Positions 45,345-53,140 of a DNA stretch of 64,000 nucleotides are shown here, piece by piece. This DNA is from Cellulomonas denverensis (GTDB taxonomy: Bacteria > Actinomycetota > Actinomycetes > Actinomycetales > Cellulomonadaceae), in assembly GCF_012396125.1 (NCBI RefSeq), contig NZ_JAAXOX010000012.1, forward strand, positions 56,906 to 120,905. Direction: 5' to 3'. Each line of letters opens with the position of its first letter. Position 1 is the first letter of the stretch. The translations under genes were made by a program, and so were the position numbers. The notes beneath the pieces were generated by a model. It was not told where the DNA came from and searched no databases. It saw only the letters and a list, made by a program, of their open reading frames with translations.

Positions 45345-45810
45345 TGGGGGGCTCCGTCCGAGGTGCGAGGCGGGTGTGGGAGGGCCGAAGGTCCGGGGGT
45401 GTGACCCGTCGCCGACGCTATTGCGCCTGTGTTCACAAGCATAGGACGAAGGTCCCGCGATCTGACACCCTGTCGCTTCGTCGCGTGTGGTGATGTGTCG
45501 CACACGGGGCCCGGGACGGTCCTCCGCGCGTGACGTAGGGCACTGTGCGATACTCGCTGCGGCAGCAGGAACTCACACGGCCTGCGCTGGTTTTTGCGAG
45601 TACGCCTCTCCGGCGCGCCGAGCACGCCAGCCGCCGCCCGTGCGCCCCCGTCGAGATGACGGCGGGCGAGGGCAGGCGATGGCGCCGAGCGCACGGGGTG
45701 GGCGACCGACATCGACTTCCGTCGCCGCGGGGACGCGAGCGACGACCGAACAGCCCGTGGGGCGCCGGCGGTGTGACCGGCGGATCCGCGGCACCCAGGA
45801 GCACACGCAC
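45345..45810. other. 466-bp divergent gap between cydA and rne
   Basis: No credible gene. The part near cydA (45415-45456) holds its predicted promoter and regulatory sites. Toward rne, GATACT (45547-45552) could be a -10 giving a leader of about 250 nt for rne, but no convincing -35 precedes it. Long 5' leaders of rne genes are autoregulatory in other bacteria, so this leader deserves folding. The open frames across it lack codon periodicity beyond the GC bias. Confidence 0.5.
45415..45456 (-). promoter_or_regulatory. cydA promoter with DevR-box-like and Rex-like sites
   Basis: On the minus strand TAGCGT (45420-45415) is the best -10; transcription would start near 45408, leaving a 64-nt leader. 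A palindrome at 45443-45456, AGGACGAAGGTCCC read on the plus strand, fits the recalled DevR core GGGAC-N4-GTCCC at 9 of 10 positions. Its centre (45449.5) is about 41.5 bp before the predicted start. Between them TTGTGAAC on the minus strand (from 45438) matches a Rex half site (TGTGAAC-N3-TTCACA); the other half is degenerate. Confidence 0.5.
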
Positions 45811-48800
45811 GTGACATCCGAGAACACCGACGCCGTGACCGCTGCGACCGGCGGGACCACCCCCGCCAAGCGCCCGCGCCGCGCCACCCGCCCCGCCGCC
45901 ACGCCGGCCGAGGCCCCCGCTACCGCCGCGGCACCCTCGGCCACCCCGGCGACCGAGCCGACCACCGGCACCGCCGCCCCCGAGGTCGCCGCCGAGGCCC
46001 CGGTCGCCGCCCCGCGCCGCCGGACCCGCAAGACCGCGACCGCCACGACGGCCACCGAGGTGCCGGACGCCGGTGCCGCGACCGCCGAGGCTGCCCCGGT
46101 CGCCGAGCCCGCCGCGGCGAAGGCCCCGGCGAAGAAGGCCACCCGCACCCGGAAGAAGGCGGTCGCCGCCCCGGTCGAGGGTGAGACCGCCCCGGCCGTC
46201 GAGAGCGCCGCTGCCGAGACCGGTGCCCGCGCCGGGACCGCCACCGCACGGACCGCCGCTGCGGACACCGCAGACCGGACCGGCGCGCCCGCCGACACTG
46301 CCGCGTCGGCCGCCGATGCGCCCGCCGACCAGGCTGCCCCCAAGAAGCGCGCCACCCGCGCCCCGGCGAAGAAGAAGGCCCCGGCCAAGGCCGCCACCAC
46401 CGAGCCGGCCCCGTCCGGTACCGAGGCCGACGCCCCGCAGACTCCTGCCGCGACCGCCGCCACGAACGTGTCCGCCACGGACGCCACCGCCGCTGCGTCC
46501 GCGGCCGACGCCCCCGCCGCACCCAAGCGCCGACGCGCCACCCGCAAGGCCGCCGCGCCCACCGACGCGCCGGCCTCCGCTGCTGCGACCACCGCTGACG
46601 CACCGGCCGAGGCCGCCGGCGGCACTGCCCGGACCGCGAGCACCCCCGAGTCGGCCACCACCGGGTCCGCCACCACCGGGTCCGCGGCCGACGAGCCCGC
46701 CACCAGCGCCACCGAGGCCCCCGCCGCCCCGGCCCGCCGCACCCGGTCCCGCCGCGCCACCCGCCCGGCCGCCGCGGCCGCCGAGCCGGTCGCCACGCCC
46801 GCCCCCGAGCCCTCCGCTCCGGCCACCGAGCCCGCCGACGAGGCGGAGGAGGACGAGGAGGCCACCGAGGAGACCACCGAGGGGCAGGGCGCCGCGCTGG
46901 ACGTGCTGGCCGCCTTCTCCGGTGTCACCCCCGAGCCGGAGAAGCCGACCGCCGGTGCCGGCCGCCTGGCCACCACCGCGCTGTTGTTCCAGGCGCCGGA
47001 CCCCACCCCCCGTCGCCGCCGTCGTGCCCAGGCCCCCGCCGGGTCGCCGGAGGAGATCGCCGCCGCCGCGCACGCGGAGGCCGAGGCCGAGCAGCCCGCC
47101 GCGGAGGAGCCGGCCGAGCAGTCGGAGTCCACCGAGCCGGAGTCCACCGGTGGCGGTCGCCGCAGCCGTGGCCGCCGCGGTGGTCGCAAGCGTTCCGGCC
47201 AGCAGTCCGAGGTGGAGGAGACCGCCGAGGAGCAGCCGGAGGTGCCCGCCGAGGACGAGCAGGCCGACGACCAGACCGACGAGCAGCAGTCCGAGGGCGA
47301 CGAGGCCGAGGACGGCGAGGGTTCGCCCCGTCGCCGCCGCCGTCGTGGTGGCCGTGGCCGTCGTTCCCGCGCCAAGGGTGAGTCCGAGGACGGTGGCGAG
47401 GACGACTCCGCCGAGTCCGCGGAGGACGAGTCGGCCGAGGACCAGTCCGCCGAGGACGGCGACTCCGACGACGAGGGCGAGGGGTCCGGCAGCAGCCGTC
47501 GCCGCCGCCGCCGTCGTCGCTCCCGGGGTGGCGACGGGGACTCCGGTTCGTCGTCGTCGTCCGCGGGGCGTGGCACCGGCCGGGACGAGGTGACCGCCCT
47601 GCGCGGGTCCACCCGGCTGGAGGCCAAGCGCCAGCGCCGCCGGGAGGGCCGGGACGCCGGTCGCCGCCGCCAGATCATCACCGAGGCCGAGTTCCTGGCC
47701 CGCCGCGAGTCGGTCGAGCGCAGCATGATCGTGCGCGAGCTGGACGGGCGCACCCAGATCGCGGTGCTCGAGGACGGCGTGCTGGTCGAGCACTACGTGT
47801 CCAAGCAGGCCCAGGCGTCGATGGTGGGCAACGTCTACCTCGGCCGGGTGCAGAACGTGCTGCCCAGCATGGAGGCGGCGTTCGTCGACGTGGGCCGTGG
47901 CCGCAACGCCGTGCTGTACGCCGGTGAGGTCAACTGGGACGCCGCCGGGGTCGAGGGCGGCAAGACCCGCCGGATCGAGCAGGCGCTGAAGTCCGGCGAC
48001 TCGGTGCTGGTCCAGGTCACCAAGGACCCGATCGGGCACAAGGGCGCCCGCCTCACCTCGCAGGTCACCCTGGCCGGCCGCTACCTGGTCTACGTGCCCG
48101 GTGGTGGCATGACCGGGATCAGCCGCAAGCTGCCGGACAACGAGCGCAGCCGGCTGAAGAAGATCCTGCGCGAGGTCGTGCCGGACTCGGCGGGCGTGAT
48201 CGTGCGCACCGCCGCGGAGGGTGCCTCGGAGGAGGAGCTGCGTGCGGACATCGCCCGGCTGCAGTCGCAGTGGGAGGCGATCGAGAAGAAGGCGAAGACC
48301 GCCTCGGCGCCGTCGCTGCTGCAGGGTGAGCCGGACATGGCGATCCGGGTGGTCCGGGACATCTTCAACGACGACTTCAGCTCCCTGGTGGTCCAGGGTG
48401 ACGAGGCGTGGTCGACGATCTCCGGCTACATCGGTGAGCTGGCGCCCGACCTGGTCGAGAAGATGAGCAAGTACACCGGGACCGGTGACGTCTTCCACGA
48501 CCACCGGGTCGACGAGCAGCTCGCCAAGGGCATGGACCGCAAGGTGTGGCTGCCGTCCGGCGGTTCGCTGGTGATCGACCGCACCGAGGCGATGACCGTG
48601 GTCGACGTCAACACCGGCAAGTTCACCGGTGCGGGCGGCACGCTGGAGGAGACGGTCACCCGGAACAACCTGGAGGCCGCGGAGGAGATCGTCCGCCAGC
48701 TCCGGCTCCGGGACATCGGCGGCATCATCGTGATCGACTTCATCGACATGGTGCTGGAGTCGAACCGCGACCTGGTGCTGCGCCGGCTGGTCGAGTGCCT

Positions 48801-49449
48801 GGGCCGGGACCGGACCAAGCACCAGGTGGCCGAGGTCACCTCGCTGGGCCTGGTGCAGATGACCCGCAAGAGGGTGGGCCAGGGCCTGGTCGAGGCGTTC
48901 TCCGAGACCTGCGAGCACTGCCACGGCCGCGGCTTCATCGTGCACACCGAGCCGGTGGAGAAGTCCGGCGGCAACGGTGGTGGCGGTCAGCACCAGCACC
49001 AGCAGCAGGAGAAGTCCTCCTCCGGCGAGGGCGAGTCGAAGCGGTCGCGGCGCAAGCGTGGCGGCTCCGGTTCGGCCACTCCGGCGCCGGAGAAGGAGAC
49101 CGCAGTGCCGGTGCTGCCGGAGGCGCGCGAGCAGGTGAACGCCACCCTGGCGACGATCGCGGCCGCCGCGGCGCACGCACACCAGAGCGAGGACGAGGCG
49201 CCGACCGCCGAGCCGGCCGCGGCCGAGGTCACCTCGCCGGCCGCCGAGGGCGGTGAGCGTCCGTACCTGGACGTGTTCGCCGCGCTGGGTGAGCTCGGCA
49301 CCGGGGAGAAGACCTCCGGTGCGGACGGTGGGGCCGAGCCGGAGCTGGCGCTGGCCCAGGTCGACCCGAGCGTGTTCGAGGACGGCGAGCCGATGCCGGA
49401 TCAGGCGATCGACGAGCTGACCGAGTCCCCGGAGCAGCCGGAACAGTGA
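45811..49449 (+). CDS. rne: Ribonuclease E/G
   Basis: A 1212-residue endoribonuclease for mRNA turnover and rRNA processing. Roughly the first 590 residues are low complexity: Ala/Thr/Pro/Glu-rich stretches broken by basic patches (RRATR, KKATRTRKK, KKRATRAPAKKK, RRRATRKAA), then acidic runs and two poly-Arg blocks. The catalytic part follows: S1 domain with NVYLGRVQNVLPSMEAAFVDVG, DNase I-like core with VVDVNTGKF (Asp near 932) and VIDFIDM (Asp near 979), and the zinc-link CEHCHGRG. An acidic tail ends the protein. GTG 45811 has AGGAG about 10 nt upstream. A 1417-residue open frame on the opposite strand is an artefact of composition. Confidence 0.93.
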   Translation: MTSENTDAVTAATGGTTPAKRPRRATRPAATPAEAPATAAAPSATPATEPTTGTAAPEVAAEAPVAAPRRRTRKTATATTATEVPDAGAATAEAAPVAEPAAAKAPAKKATRTRKKAVAAPVEGETAPAVESAAAETGARAGTATARTAAADTADRTGAPADTAASAADAPADQAAPKKRATRAPAKKKAPAKAATTEPAPSGTEADAPQTPAATAATNVSATDATAAASAADAPAAPKRRRATRKAAAPTDAPASAAATTADAPAEAAGGTARTASTPESATTGSATTGSAADEPATSATEAPAAPARRTRSRRATRPAAAAAEPVATPAPEPSAPATEPADEAEEDEEATEETTEGQGAALDVLAAFSGVTPEPEKPTAGAGRLATTALLFQAPDPTPRRRRRAQAPAGSPEEIAAAAHAEAEAEQPAAEEPAEQSESTEPESTGGGRRSRGRRGGRKRSGQQSEVEETAEEQPEVPAEDEQADDQTDEQQSEGDEAEDGEGSPRRRRRRGGRGRRSRAKGESEDGGEDDSAESAEDESAEDQSAEDGDSDDEGEGSGSSRRRRRRRRSRGGDGDSGSSSSSAGRGTGRDEVTALRGSTRLEAKRQRRREGRDAGRRRQIITEAEFLARRESVERSMIVRELDGRTQIAVLEDGVLVEHYVSKQAQASMVGNVYLGRVQNVLPSMEAAFVDVGRGRNAVLYAGEVNWDAAGVEGGKTRRIEQALKSGDSVLVQVTKDPIGHKGARLTSQVTLAGRYLVYVPGGGMTGISRKLPDNERSRLKKILREVVPDSAGVIVRTAAEGASEEELRADIARLQSQWEAIEKKAKTASAPSLLQGEPDMAIRVVRDIFNDDFSSLVVQGDEAWSTISGYIGELAPDLVEKMSKYTGTGDVFHDHRVDEQLAKGMDRKVWLPSGGSLVIDRTEAMTVVDVNTGKFTGAGGTLEETVTRNNLEAAEEIVRQLRLRDIGGIIVIDFIDMVLESNRDLVLRRLVECLGRDRTKHQVAEVTSLGLVQMTRKRVGQGLVEAFSETCEHCHGRGFIVHTEPVEKSGGNGGGGQHQHQQQEKSSSGEGESKRSRRKRGGSGSATPAPEKETAVPVLPEAREQVNATLATIAAAAAHAHQSEDEAPTAEPAAAEVTSPAAEGGERPYLDVFAALGELGTGEKTSGADGGAEPELALAQVDPSVFEDGEPMPDQAIDELTESPEQPEQ

Positions 49450-49460
49450 ACGACGGGTGC

Positions 49461-49500
49461 GCGGGCCGCCCGGTGGTTTGACCCCTACCGAGCGGCCCGC
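49461..49500 (+). terminator. Hairpin after rne, overlapping the rplU promoter
   Basis: GCGGGCCGC (49461-49469) pairs with GCGGCCCGC (49492-49500), and CGGT (49471-49474) with ACCG (49487-49490) after one mismatch. The 12-nt loop includes the -35 of the next gene. The trailing sequence is GTATCCTTG, so termination is plausible but not certain. Confidence 0.55.
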
Positions 49501-49507
49501 GTATCCT
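49478..49507 (+). promoter_or_regulatory. Promoter of rplU-rpmA
   Basis: TTGACC (49478-49483), an 18-nt spacer and TATCCT (49502-49507), the best housekeeping-type promoter in the window. It gives a leader of about 160 nt before rplU. Confidence 0.7.
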
Positions 49508-49518
49508 TGAACGTCGGT

Positions 49519-49565
49519 GCGCTCTGGCGCGTGGTCCCGTTTCGGCAGGACCTGTCGGAGAGCGC
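49519..49565 (+). promoter_or_regulatory. Structured leader of the rplU mRNA
   Basis: GCGCTCT (49519-49525) pairs with AGAGCGC (49559-49565) and, inside it, GGTCC (49533-49537) with GGACC (49548-49552). The nested hairpin starts within a few bases of the predicted 5' end. It is a candidate ribosomal-protein autoregulatory leader of the L21 type. Confidence 0.45.
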
Positions 49566-49675
49566 CGTTCGTGTGTGAAGCCGTTGAGCTCTCCCGGTCC
49601 GCCGCCGACAACCGGCGCGTGCGGGGGTCGTCGGCTCCGGCACACGCCCCAGAACCTGTAGTTCGACGAGCAGAG

Positions 49676-49996
49676 ATGAGCAGCAACGTGGTGTACGCGA
49701 TCGTGAAGGCCGGCGGCCGTCAGGAGAAGGTCGCCGTTGGCGACGTCGTCGTGGTCGACCGCCTCGCGGCCGGTGCCGGCGCCACCGTCGAGCTGCCTGC
49801 GCTGCTGCTCGTCGACGGGGAGAAGGTGACCTCCGACGCCGCGGCGCTCGCGAAGATCACCGTCACCGCGGAGGTCGTCCGGGACGAGAAGGGCCCGAAG
49901 ATCGACATCCTGCGCTACAAGAACAAGACCGGCTACCGCCGTCGCCAGGGTCACCGCCAGGCGCTGACCCGTCTCAAGGTCACCGGCATCAAGTGA
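49676..49996 (+). CDS. rplU: 50S ribosomal protein L21
   Basis: A 106-residue L21. The core [17 protein letters not shown] and the C-terminal [19 protein letters not shown] are typical. ATG 49676 adds four residues before the family's usual VVYAIV start; the GTGs at 49688 and 49691 would give the more standard length. The ribosome-binding site is weak in each case. rpmA follows in the usual L21-L27-Obg order. Confidence 0.94.
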   Translation: MSSNVVYAIVKAGGRQEKVAVGDVVVVDRLAAGAGATVELPALLLVDGEKVTSDAAALAKITVTAEVVRDEKGPKIDILRYKNKTGYRRRQGHRQALTRLKVTGIK

Positions 49997-50052
49997 CCTG
50001 CCGCGGGTCCGCCCGCGTCGTGAAAACCCGGATCTAGAAAGCAGGCCTTGAG

Positions 50053-50307
50053 ATGGCACACAAGAAGGGCGCGAGCTCCTCGCGCAACGGTCGTGACTCG
50101 AACGCCCAGCGTCTGGGCGTCAAGCGCTTCGGCGGCCAGGTGGTCGGCGCGGGCGAGATCATCGTGCGGCAGCGTGGCACCCACTTCCACCCCGGCGTGA
50201 ACGTCGGCCGTGGCGGGGACGACACCCTGTTCGCCCTGGCCCCGGGTGCGGTGCAGTTCGGCACCCGCCGCGGCCGCAAGGTCATCGACGTCGTCACGGC
50301 GGACTGA
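50053..50307 (+). CDS. rpmA: 50S ribosomal protein L27
   Basis: An 84-residue L27 beginning [21 protein letters not shown], whose N-terminal arm reaches the peptidyl-transferase centre. The rest ([20 protein letters not shown]) is canonical. It starts 56 bp after rplU and ends before a strong terminator. Confidence 0.97.
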   Translation: MAHKKGASSSRNGRDSNAQRLGVKRFGGQVVGAGEIIVRQRGTHFHPGVNVGRGGDDTLFALAPGAVQFGTRRGRKVIDVVTAD

Positions 50308-50322
50308 CCTCGGTTCTTCGGT

Positions 50323-50358
50323 CGAAGGGGCGTACCGCGTCGGCGGTGCGCCCCTTCG
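50323..50358 (+). terminator. Terminator after rpmA
   Basis: A 16-bp stem: 50323-50338 pairs with 50343-50358 with one G-T wobble and a 4-nt GTCG loop. GGCATGTTTC follows. It separates rplU-rpmA from obgE. Confidence 0.8.
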
Positions 50359-50409
50359 GCATGTTTCAGTAGGTCCCGGGCAACGACCCGGGGAGCAGAG
50401 GAGTGAACG

Positions 50410-51930
50410 ATGGCCGCCTTCATCGACCGGGTGGTGCTGCACGCCAGTGGCGGTGACGGCGGCCACGGCTGTGCCTCGATCCGGCGGGAGAAGTTCAAGC
50501 CGCTGGCCGGCCCCGACGGCGGGAACGGCGGGAACGGCGGCAGCGTGATCCTGGTGGTCGACCCGCAGGTCACCACGCTGCTGGACTACCACCACTCGCC
50601 GCACCGGCACGCGCCCTCCGGCACCCAGGGGATGGGCGACAACCGGAACGGCGCCACCGGTGCGGATCTGCTGCTGCCGGTCCCGGACGGCACCGTGGTC
50701 AAGAGCCCCGAGGGCGAGGTGCTGGCCGACCTGGTCGGCGTCGGTGCCACCTACACGATCGCCGAGGGCGGTCACGGCGGGCTGGGCAACGCGGCCCTGT
50801 CCTCGCCGCGGCGCAAGGCCCCCGGCTTCGCGCTGCTCGGTGAGCCGGGCGACGCCGCGGACGTGGTGCTGGAGCTCAAGACGATCGCCGATGTCGCGCT
50901 GGTCGGGTTCCCGAGCGCCGGCAAGTCCAGCCTGGTCGCCGCGATGTCCGCCGCCCGGCCGAAGATCGCCGACTACCCGTTCACCACGCTGGTGCCGAAC
51001 CTGGGCGTGGTGCAGGCCGGCGACGCGCGCTACACCGTCGCCGACGTGCCGGGGTTGATCCCGGGCGCCAGCGAGGGCAAGGGCCTGGGTCTGGAGTTCC
51101 TCCGGCACATCGAGCGCTGCGCGGTGATCGTGCACGTGCTGGACTGCGCCACGCTGGAATCGGACCGCGACCCGGTCCGCGACCTGGATGTGATCGAGGC
51201 CGAGCTGGCCGCGTACAGCGGGGACCTGCAGATCGAGGGCGGCCGGGTGCCGCTGAACGAGCGTCCGCGCCTGGTGGTGCTGAACAAGATCGACGTGCCG
51301 GACGCCCGGGACATGGCCGAGATGGTCCGTCCCGACCTGGAGGCCCGCGGCCTGCGGGTGTTCGAGGTGTCCACCGCCAGCCACGAAGGGCTGCGCCCGC
51401 TGAGCTTCGCGCTGGCCGAACTGGTCGAGCAGGCCCGCCGGGAGGCTCCGCAGCCGGAGGCGGCCCGCGTGGTGCTGCGGCCCAAGGCGGTCGACGCCGG
51501 TGGCTTCACCGTGACCCGCCGCCAGGACGGTGACCACGAGTACTTCCAGGTCCGGGGCAGCAAGCCGGAGCGCTGGGTGCGCCAGACCGACTTCACCAAC
51601 GACGAGGCGGTGGGCTATCTGGCCGACCGGCTGGCCCGGCTTGGTGTGGAGGACCAGCTGCTCAAGGCAGGTGCGGTCGCCGGTGCCGAGGTCGTGATCG
51701 GTGACGGCGACCGGGCGGTGGTCTTCGACTGGGAGCCCACCCTGACCACCGGCTCCGAGCTGCTCGGTGGCCCGCGCGGCACCGACATGCGCCTGGACGA
51801 CCACAGCCGCCCGACCCGCGGGGAGAAGCGCCGCGAGTACAAGGAGCGGATGGACGCCAAGGCGGAGGCCCGCGAGGAGCTGTGGCAGGAGCGCGAGGCC
51901 GGGCACTGGTCCGACCCCGAGGCGGAGTGA
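50410..51930 (+). CDS. obgE: GTPase Obg (CgtA)
   Basis: A 506-residue ribosome-assembly GTPase. The glycine-rich Obg fold comes first ([28 protein letters not shown]), then the G domain: G1 GFPSAGKSS (about 166-174), switch [11 protein letters not shown]3 [10 protein letters not shown]4 LNKID. The C-terminal OCT domain is present and a charged tail ([18 protein letters not shown]) extends it. The ribosome-binding site is AGAGGAG. Confidence 0.96.
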   Translation: MAAFIDRVVLHASGGDGGHGCASIRREKFKPLAGPDGGNGGNGGSVILVVDPQVTTLLDYHHSPHRHAPSGTQGMGDNRNGATGADLLLPVPDGTVVKSPEGEVLADLVGVGATYTIAEGGHGGLGNAALSSPRRKAPGFALLGEPGDAADVVLELKTIADVALVGFPSAGKSSLVAAMSAARPKIADYPFTTLVPNLGVVQAGDARYTVADVPGLIPGASEGKGLGLEFLRHIERCAVIVHVLDCATLESDRDPVRDLDVIEAELAAYSGDLQIEGGRVPLNERPRLVVLNKIDVPDARDMAEMVRPDLEARGLRVFEVSTASHEGLRPLSFALAELVEQARREAPQPEAARVVLRPKAVDAGGFTVTRRQDGDHEYFQVRGSKPERWVRQTDFTNDEAVGYLADRLARLGVEDQLLKAGAVAGAEVVIGDGDRAVVFDWEPTLTTGSELLGGPRGTDMRLDDHSRPTRGEKRREYKERMDAKAEAREELWQEREAGHWSDPEAE

Positions 51931-51997
51931 CCGCCCGGGCGTCCGCCGACCGGATGCCGGTGACGGCCCGGGGCACGGACGCGGGATGATGTCCCGC

Positions 51998-53140
51998 GTG
52001 AGCGCCGCCCCGTTGACCGACCGCCGTCTGCTGCCCGAGGTGCACCGGGTGGTGGTGAAGGTCGGGTCCTCGTCCCTGACCGACCCGGACGGCCGGCTCG
52101 ACCCGCAGCGACTGCGCGCCCTGGTGGACGTGCTGGCCGCCCGGGTGAACTCCGGCCACCAGGTGGTGCTGGTGTCCTCCGGTGCGATCGCCACCGGGAT
52201 GGACCCGCTGGGTCTGTCCCGCCGGCCCCGGGACCTGGCCACCCAACAGGCCGCCGCCTCGGTCGGCCAGGGATTGCTGGTGGCGCACTACACCCGGGCG
52301 TTCGCCGACCACGGACTGCGGGTGGGGCAGGTACTGCTCACCGCCGACGACACGATGCGCCGCGGGCAGTACCGCAACGCCCAGCGCGCCCTGGACCGGC
52401 TGTTGGACCTGGGCATCGTGCCGATCGTGAACGAGAACGACACCGTCGCCACCGACGAGATCCGGTTCGGCGACAACGACCGCCTCGCCGCGCTGGTCTC
52501 GCACCTGGTGCACGCCGACGCGATGACCCTGCTCACCGACGTCGACGGGCTCTACACCGGCCCGCCGACCCACCCGGGATCGGAGCGGATCGCCCAGGTG
52601 CGCGGCCCGCAGGACCTGGAGGGCATCGACGTGACCGCCCGGGGCAGCCGGGTCGGCACCGGTGGGATGGTGACCAAGCTGGAGTCGGTCGCGATCGCCA
52701 CCGCCTCCGGCATCCCGGTGGTGCTGACCTCCGCGGCCCAGGTGGCCGGTGCGCTGGCGGGGGAGGACGTCGGCACCTGGTTCGCCGCGACCGGTCGCCG
52801 GACCTCCACCCGGCTGCTGTGGCTGGCCTACGCCGCGCGCACCCGGGGCCGGCTGGTGTTGGACGCCGGTGCGGTGCACGCCGTGCTGGAACGCGGCAAG
52901 TCGCTGCTGCCGGCCGGGGTGACCGCCGCGCACGGCGACTTCCACGCCGGTGACCCGGTGGAGCTGGTCGACCCGGACGGCGCCGTGATCGCCCGCGGGC
53001 TGGTGGCCTACTCGGCCGATGAGGTGCCCGACCTGCTCGGCCGGTCCACCTCCGACCTGCGGGCCGACCTGGGCAAGGGCTACGACCGGGAACTGGTGCA
53101 CCGCGACGACCTGGTGCTGGTGCGGCGTCGCCCGCACTGA
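51998..53140 (+). CDS. proB: Glutamate 5-kinase
   Basis: A 380-residue enzyme for the first step of proline synthesis. The amino-acid kinase domain has VVVKVGSSSL, VSSGAIATG, NENDTVATDEIRFGDND and TDVDGLYTGPP; a C-terminal PUA domain follows (RGRLVLDAGAVHAVLERGKSLL). GATGAT ends 7 nt before GTG 51998, which I prefer over the ATGs at 51986 and 51989. proA, normally adjacent, is 8.5 kb away beyond a carbohydrate locus. Confidence 0.94.
   Translation: MSAAPLTDRRLLPEVHRVVVKVGSSSLTDPDGRLDPQRLRALVDVLAARVNSGHQVVLVSSGAIATGMDPLGLSRRPRDLATQQAAASVGQGLLVAHYTRAFADHGLRVGQVLLTADDTMRRGQYRNAQRALDRLLDLGIVPIVNENDTVATDEIRFGDNDRLAALVSHLVHADAMTLLTDVDGLYTGPPTHPGSERIAQVRGPQDLEGIDVTARGSRVGTGGMVTKLESVAIATASGIPVVLTSAAQVAGALAGEDVGTWFAATGRRTSTRLLWLAYAARTRGRLVLDAGAVHAVLERGKSLLPAGVTAAHGDFHAGDPVELVDPDGAVIARGLVAYSADEVPDLLGRSTSDLRADLGKGYDRELVHRDDLVLVRRRPH

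Noticed and set aside
45433..49686. 1417-residue open frame on the minus strand opposite rne, rich in Gly/Arg/Leu
   Set aside because: It mirrors the codon bias of rne in a GC-rich genome, is made of low-complexity Gly/Arg/Leu runs, has no domain, and overlaps the catalytic RNase E sequence throughout.
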